Of a DNA stretch of 17,095 nt, positions 14,808-17,095 are shown piece by piece. Origin of the DNA: CAYZIC01 sp964478335 (GTDB taxonomy: Bacteria; Verrucomicrobiota; Kiritimatiellia; RFP12; DVOR01). The stretch's first letter is position 1. Each line of letters begins with the position of its first letter. Under the pieces are notes generated by a model that saw only the letters and a list, made by a program, of their open reading frames with translations, was not told where the DNA came from and made no database searches. The DNA lies in contig CAYZIC010000046.1 in assembly GCA_964478335.1 (NCBI GenBank), positions 1 to 17,095 of the forward strand, read 5' to 3'. The translations under genes were made by a program, and so were the position numbers.

Positions 14808-16910
14808 ATGTTAAAACGAGTATTATTTTGCCTAGTCAGCCAGGTGTCATTTGTCAGCCTTTGTACAGGCGACACAGAATCGATTCAAGATCCACCTTGG
14901 GGAGAAGAGGTCGTGGTAACAGCGTCGCGCTATGACCAGCCGCGCTCAACAGCAGCTGCGTCAATCGACCTCATTGATACCGAGCAACTCAATCACCAAC
15001 AGTCTCGCACGTTACCCGAGGCGCTAAAATTGACGACAGGCATCATGATCCAAAAGACGAGTAATGGACAAGGCTCCCCCTATCTACGTGGTTTTACAGG
15101 CTACGGGACCCTCATGCTGGTCGACGGGATCAGACTCAATAATGCCACATTTCGAAGTGGCCCCAATCAATACTGGAGTACTATCGACCTCTACTCGATC
15201 GATCATCTTGAGATTTTTAAAGGCCCTGCATCTTCGCTTTATGGTTCGGATGCAATTGGCGGCACGGTGCAAGCATTTACCTTAATGCCCGACTATGTCA
15301 AAAATGGAGACAAGACGTACAGTGGGCAGATCATTACGCGAGCGTCATCTGCAGAGCGCTCTCTCTCCACCCGTCTACAAAGCACCTATGGAAGTGAACG
15401 GTTTGCGTTGCTCGTCGGAGTGACAGGCAAGCACTTCGGAGATGTACACGCTGCAAAGATTGGCCGTCAACGCAAGACAGGCTACGATGAGCTCAATTAC
15501 GACATCAAGCTACGCATCAAGATGCGAGGAGAGCGCGAACTTGTTTTTGCCCATTTCAAGACCGACCAAAATGATGTTTGGCGCACGCACCGCACCCCCT
15601 ATAGTGACGCCGGTTGGGAGGGGACGAGTGTCGGTAATAAAGAGTACATTCACACCTTTGACAATGATCGTCAATTAACCTATGTCTCTTATCGAGATCA
15701 TGAATCCACCCTCATGGCAGACAGCATCAATGCCACGCTCTACTATCAGCGGCAAGAGGAGGTCTTGAGCAAATTAAAGATGAAGCCCGGCGCACGACTA
15801 TCGCATGATACGACAGATGTCAAGACGGTGGGGGTCAATCTGGATTTAACAAAAGACTCCCCCTGGGGGATGCTCGCCTATGGACTATCGTACTCTATAG
15901 ACTTTGTCGACAGCTCAATGGATGACCCTACCAGTGCTCAACATGGCATTCAAGGATCAAGTCCTGATGATTCGACTTATCAGATTTTGGCCGCCTATCT
16001 GCAAGATCAAATTTGGCTAAGCGAATCAATCGACCTCACCCTCGGCACGCGCTTGACCCATACCCGAGCAAAGGTTGGCCGCTACTACAATAAAGAGCTC
16101 GACACACCCCCTCATACACCTGGCAAAGGTGCGGATTCTTTTGATGCAGACTGGACATCTTGGTGTCAATCGGCGCGCTTAGGGTACCATTTCTTAGAGG
16201 ACAAAGCCCTCGTGTATACCAGTCTCGCACAAGGCTATCGCACCCCTAATTTGTCTGATCTCGCCCGCAATGGTGAATTCGCCTCAAGTGGCAAAGAGGT
16301 CCCCTCCCCTAACCTCGACCCCGAGCGTTATTTAACGGGTGAGATTGGCTTGCGCTACACAGAGAATCACTTCTCCTGGCACGCTGCCTATTTCTATACA
16401 GACATCAAAGACACCATTGTCAGAGTCTCCAATACTGAGGCCAAGGTCAATGGCGGCAGTGGCTATGTGCATGGATTCGAAACAGAGCTAGCTTGGCAGT
16501 TGCACAAACAATGGCTTTTGCGAGGGGGCTACACAATTATGAGCGGCAGGCAAGATTACACAAAAAATGGCCAAGCGATCCACGAGCCCTTGCGCACCAT
16601 GCCAATGACAGCCTGGATAAGCTTGCGCTGGCAGTCTCGCGATGAACGTTTTTGGGCGGAGATTATCCAGACCTGCGTATCCAAAGAAGACCGCCTCACA
16701 GCGAGCGATCGCAAAGACACCCAGCGCATCCCCCCCGATGGCACTCCTGGCTATGCCTTGACAGATCTACGTATCGGTTATCAGCACTCTGAAGCACTGA
16801 GCCTGACGCTTGCGCTAGAGAATTGCTTTGATCAAGATTACCGTAGCCACGGATCTGGCAGTAACGAGCCAGGCCGTAACATCGTCTTAACTGCCGCCTA
16901 TAAGTGGTAA
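14808..16910 (+). CDS. TonB-dependent outer-membrane receptor, possibly heme/haem-protein type
   Basis: Outer-membrane 22-strand barrel with plug that imports ligands using TonB-ExbBD energy. The ATG follows AAGGAG by seven bases. Residues 1-20 look like a signal peptide; EEVVVTASR (about 33-41) resembles a TonB box. The plug follows (about 50-160) with LPEALKLTTGIMIQKTSNGQGSPYLRGF (seen as LPEALK, TTGI, YLRGF), LVDGIRLNN and GPASSLYGSDAIGGTV. The barrel includes a TPNLSDLARNGEF motif and NLDPERYLTGEIGLRY, and the chain ends in aromatic Trp, as usual for barrel insertion. The plug and TPNLSDL wording recall heme/hemoglobin receptors, but the substrate is uncertain. It is a single gene, 206 bp from divergent rpsU. 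A group II intron end lies 20 bp after its stop. Confidence 0.93.
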   Translation: MLKRVLFCLVSQVSFVSLCTGDTESIQDPPWGEEVVVTASRYDQPRSTAAASIDLIDTEQLNHQQSRTLPEALKLTTGIMIQKTSNGQGSPYLRGFTGYGTLMLVDGIRLNNATFRSGPNQYWSTIDLYSIDHLEIFKGPASSLYGSDAIGGTVQAFTLMPDYVKNGDKTYSGQIITRASSAERSLSTRLQSTYGSERFALLVGVTGKHFGDVHAAKIGRQRKTGYDELNYDIKLRIKMRGERELVFAHFKTDQNDVWRTHRTPYSDAGWEGTSVGNKEYIHTFDNDRQLTYVSYRDHESTLMADSINATLYYQRQEEVLSKLKMKPGARLSHDTTDVKTVGVNLDLTKDSPWGMLAYGLSYSIDFVDSSMDDPTSAQHGIQGSSPDDSTYQILAAYLQDQIWLSESIDLTLGTRLTHTRAKVGRYYNKELDTPPHTPGKGADSFDADWTSWCQSARLGYHFLEDKALVYTSLAQGYRTPNLSDLARNGEFASSGKEVPSPNLDPERYLTGEIGLRYTENHFSWHAAYFYTDIKDTIVRVSNTEAKVNGGSGYVHGFETELAWQLHKQWLLRGGYTIMSGRQDYTKNGQAIHEPLRTMPMTAWISLRWQSRDERFWAEIIQTCVSKEDRLTASDRKDTQRIPPDGTPGYALTDLRIGYQHSEALSLTLALENCFDQDYRSHGSGSNEPGRNIVLTAAYKW

Positions 16911-16933
16911 ATCTCCCAGTCATACTCAAAATC

Positions 16934-16962
16934 GAGTAGGCGGGGTATTTCACCCGCCTCTC
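16934..16962 (-). other. Group II intron domain VI with branch-point A
   Basis: GAG then AGGCGGG (16962-16953) pairs with CCCGCCT then CTC (16944-16934), leaving a single unpaired A at 16937 as the presumed lariat branch point. The loop is 8 nt. Confidence 0.82.
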
Positions 16963-16964
16963 AC

Positions 16965-16998
16965 ACCACCCGGCATGCGGTTTTCCGTACCGGGCGGT
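16965..16998 (-). other. Group II intron domain V
   Basis: A 34-nt hairpin beginning ACCGCCCGG and ending CCGGGTGGT. An 11-bp lower stem with a G-U wobble inside a CGC triad-like element, a 2-nt bulge (CA, or TG if the pairing shifts) and a short upper stem closed by an A-rich tetraloop match the catalytic domain V architecture. Confidence 0.82.
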
Positions 16999-16999
16999 T

Positions 17000-17095
17000 T
17001 CATTTAACAGTTTTGTAAACTACAGTAGTATCAAACATTTCTACTACTGTGTCTTTGGGTTGTTCTTCTTCCGCCTTGAAAAGTTGCCGCGAATC
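17000..17095 (-). CDS. C-terminal end of the putative intron-encoded protein (partial)
   Basis: Thirty-one codons and a TGA stop are open from the window edge. The tail reads DSRQLFKAEEEQPKDTVVEM followed by FDTTVVYKTVK. It stops one base before domain V, where intron-encoded reverse transcriptase/maturase genes usually end. No reverse transcriptase or HNH motif is visible in so short a piece, so the identity comes only from position in the intron. Confidence 0.45.
   Translation of the reverse strand, partial: DSRQLFKAEEEQPKDTVVEMFDTTVVYKTVK

Larger units (their letters stand above)
16931..17095 (-). mobile_element. 3' end of a group II intron, cut by the window edge
   Basis: On the minus strand the last 165 bases hold the end of an intron-encoded frame, a domain V hairpin (16998-16965), a two-base linker, a domain VI hairpin (16962-16934) with a bulged A at 16937, and a terminal GAT whose AT fits the AY end rule. 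The proposed 3' splice site lies between 16931 and 16930. The bulged A is the seventh base from the intron end, the usual branch-point distance. The rest of the intron lies to the right of the window. It is inserted antisense to the receptor gene, in intergenic DNA, so the host gene is not interrupted. Confidence 0.85.

Overview
The window is bacterial, gene-dense and almost fully annotatable. The TonB-dependent receptor implies an outer membrane. The hybrid-cluster protein suggests anaerobic or nitrosative-stress metabolism. Clear Shine-Dalgarno sequences precede several genes. The secreted GH27 enzyme begins with NEW1/He_PIG-type modules that I associate with the Planctomycetes-Verrucomicrobia-Chlamydiae group and Bacteroidetes. 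Together with the character of PurM and the receptor, this makes a Verrucomicrobiota-like host my best guess, held weakly because no phylogenetic marker was searched.

Layout. (1) 1-1230: 3' part of hcp (+), cut by the window edge. (2) 1231-1654: gene-free stretch with a strong hairpin terminator whose longest T-run lies on the minus strand, a candidate minus-strand structured RNA, and a good promoter for leuS. (3) 1655-6908: plus-strand unit leuS, an MnmA-like PP-loop protein, a D-2-hydroxyacid dehydrogenase and recO, with 4-nt spacing or overlaps. (4) 6909-7342: gene-free, structured, with a G-quadruplex motif and a stretch resembling group II intron domain I. (5) 7343-14182: minus-strand series, read from the right: purM, hairpin terminator, rnr, a PHP-type histidinol phosphatase, a secreted GH27 alpha-galactosidase and an iron-containing alcohol dehydrogenase. 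(6) 14407-14601: rpsU (minus) with its own promoter and terminator. (7) 14808-16910: TonB-dependent receptor (+). (8) 16931-17095: 3' end of a group II intron on the minus strand, 20 bp after the receptor gene; its domain V, domain VI with bulged branch-point A, and 3' splice site can be read base by base.

The protein genes are mostly familiar housekeeping functions (tRNA charging and modification, recombination repair, RNA decay, purine synthesis, ribosome) mixed with accessory metabolism (alpha-galactoside hydrolysis, aldehyde/alcohol redox, outer-membrane uptake). I see no CRISPR array, defence island, phage or novel multi-gene system. The most interesting signals are non-coding: the possible small RNA between hcp and leuS, the intron 3' end, the intron-like fragment behind recO, and a 20-bp repeat found just after two stop codons.
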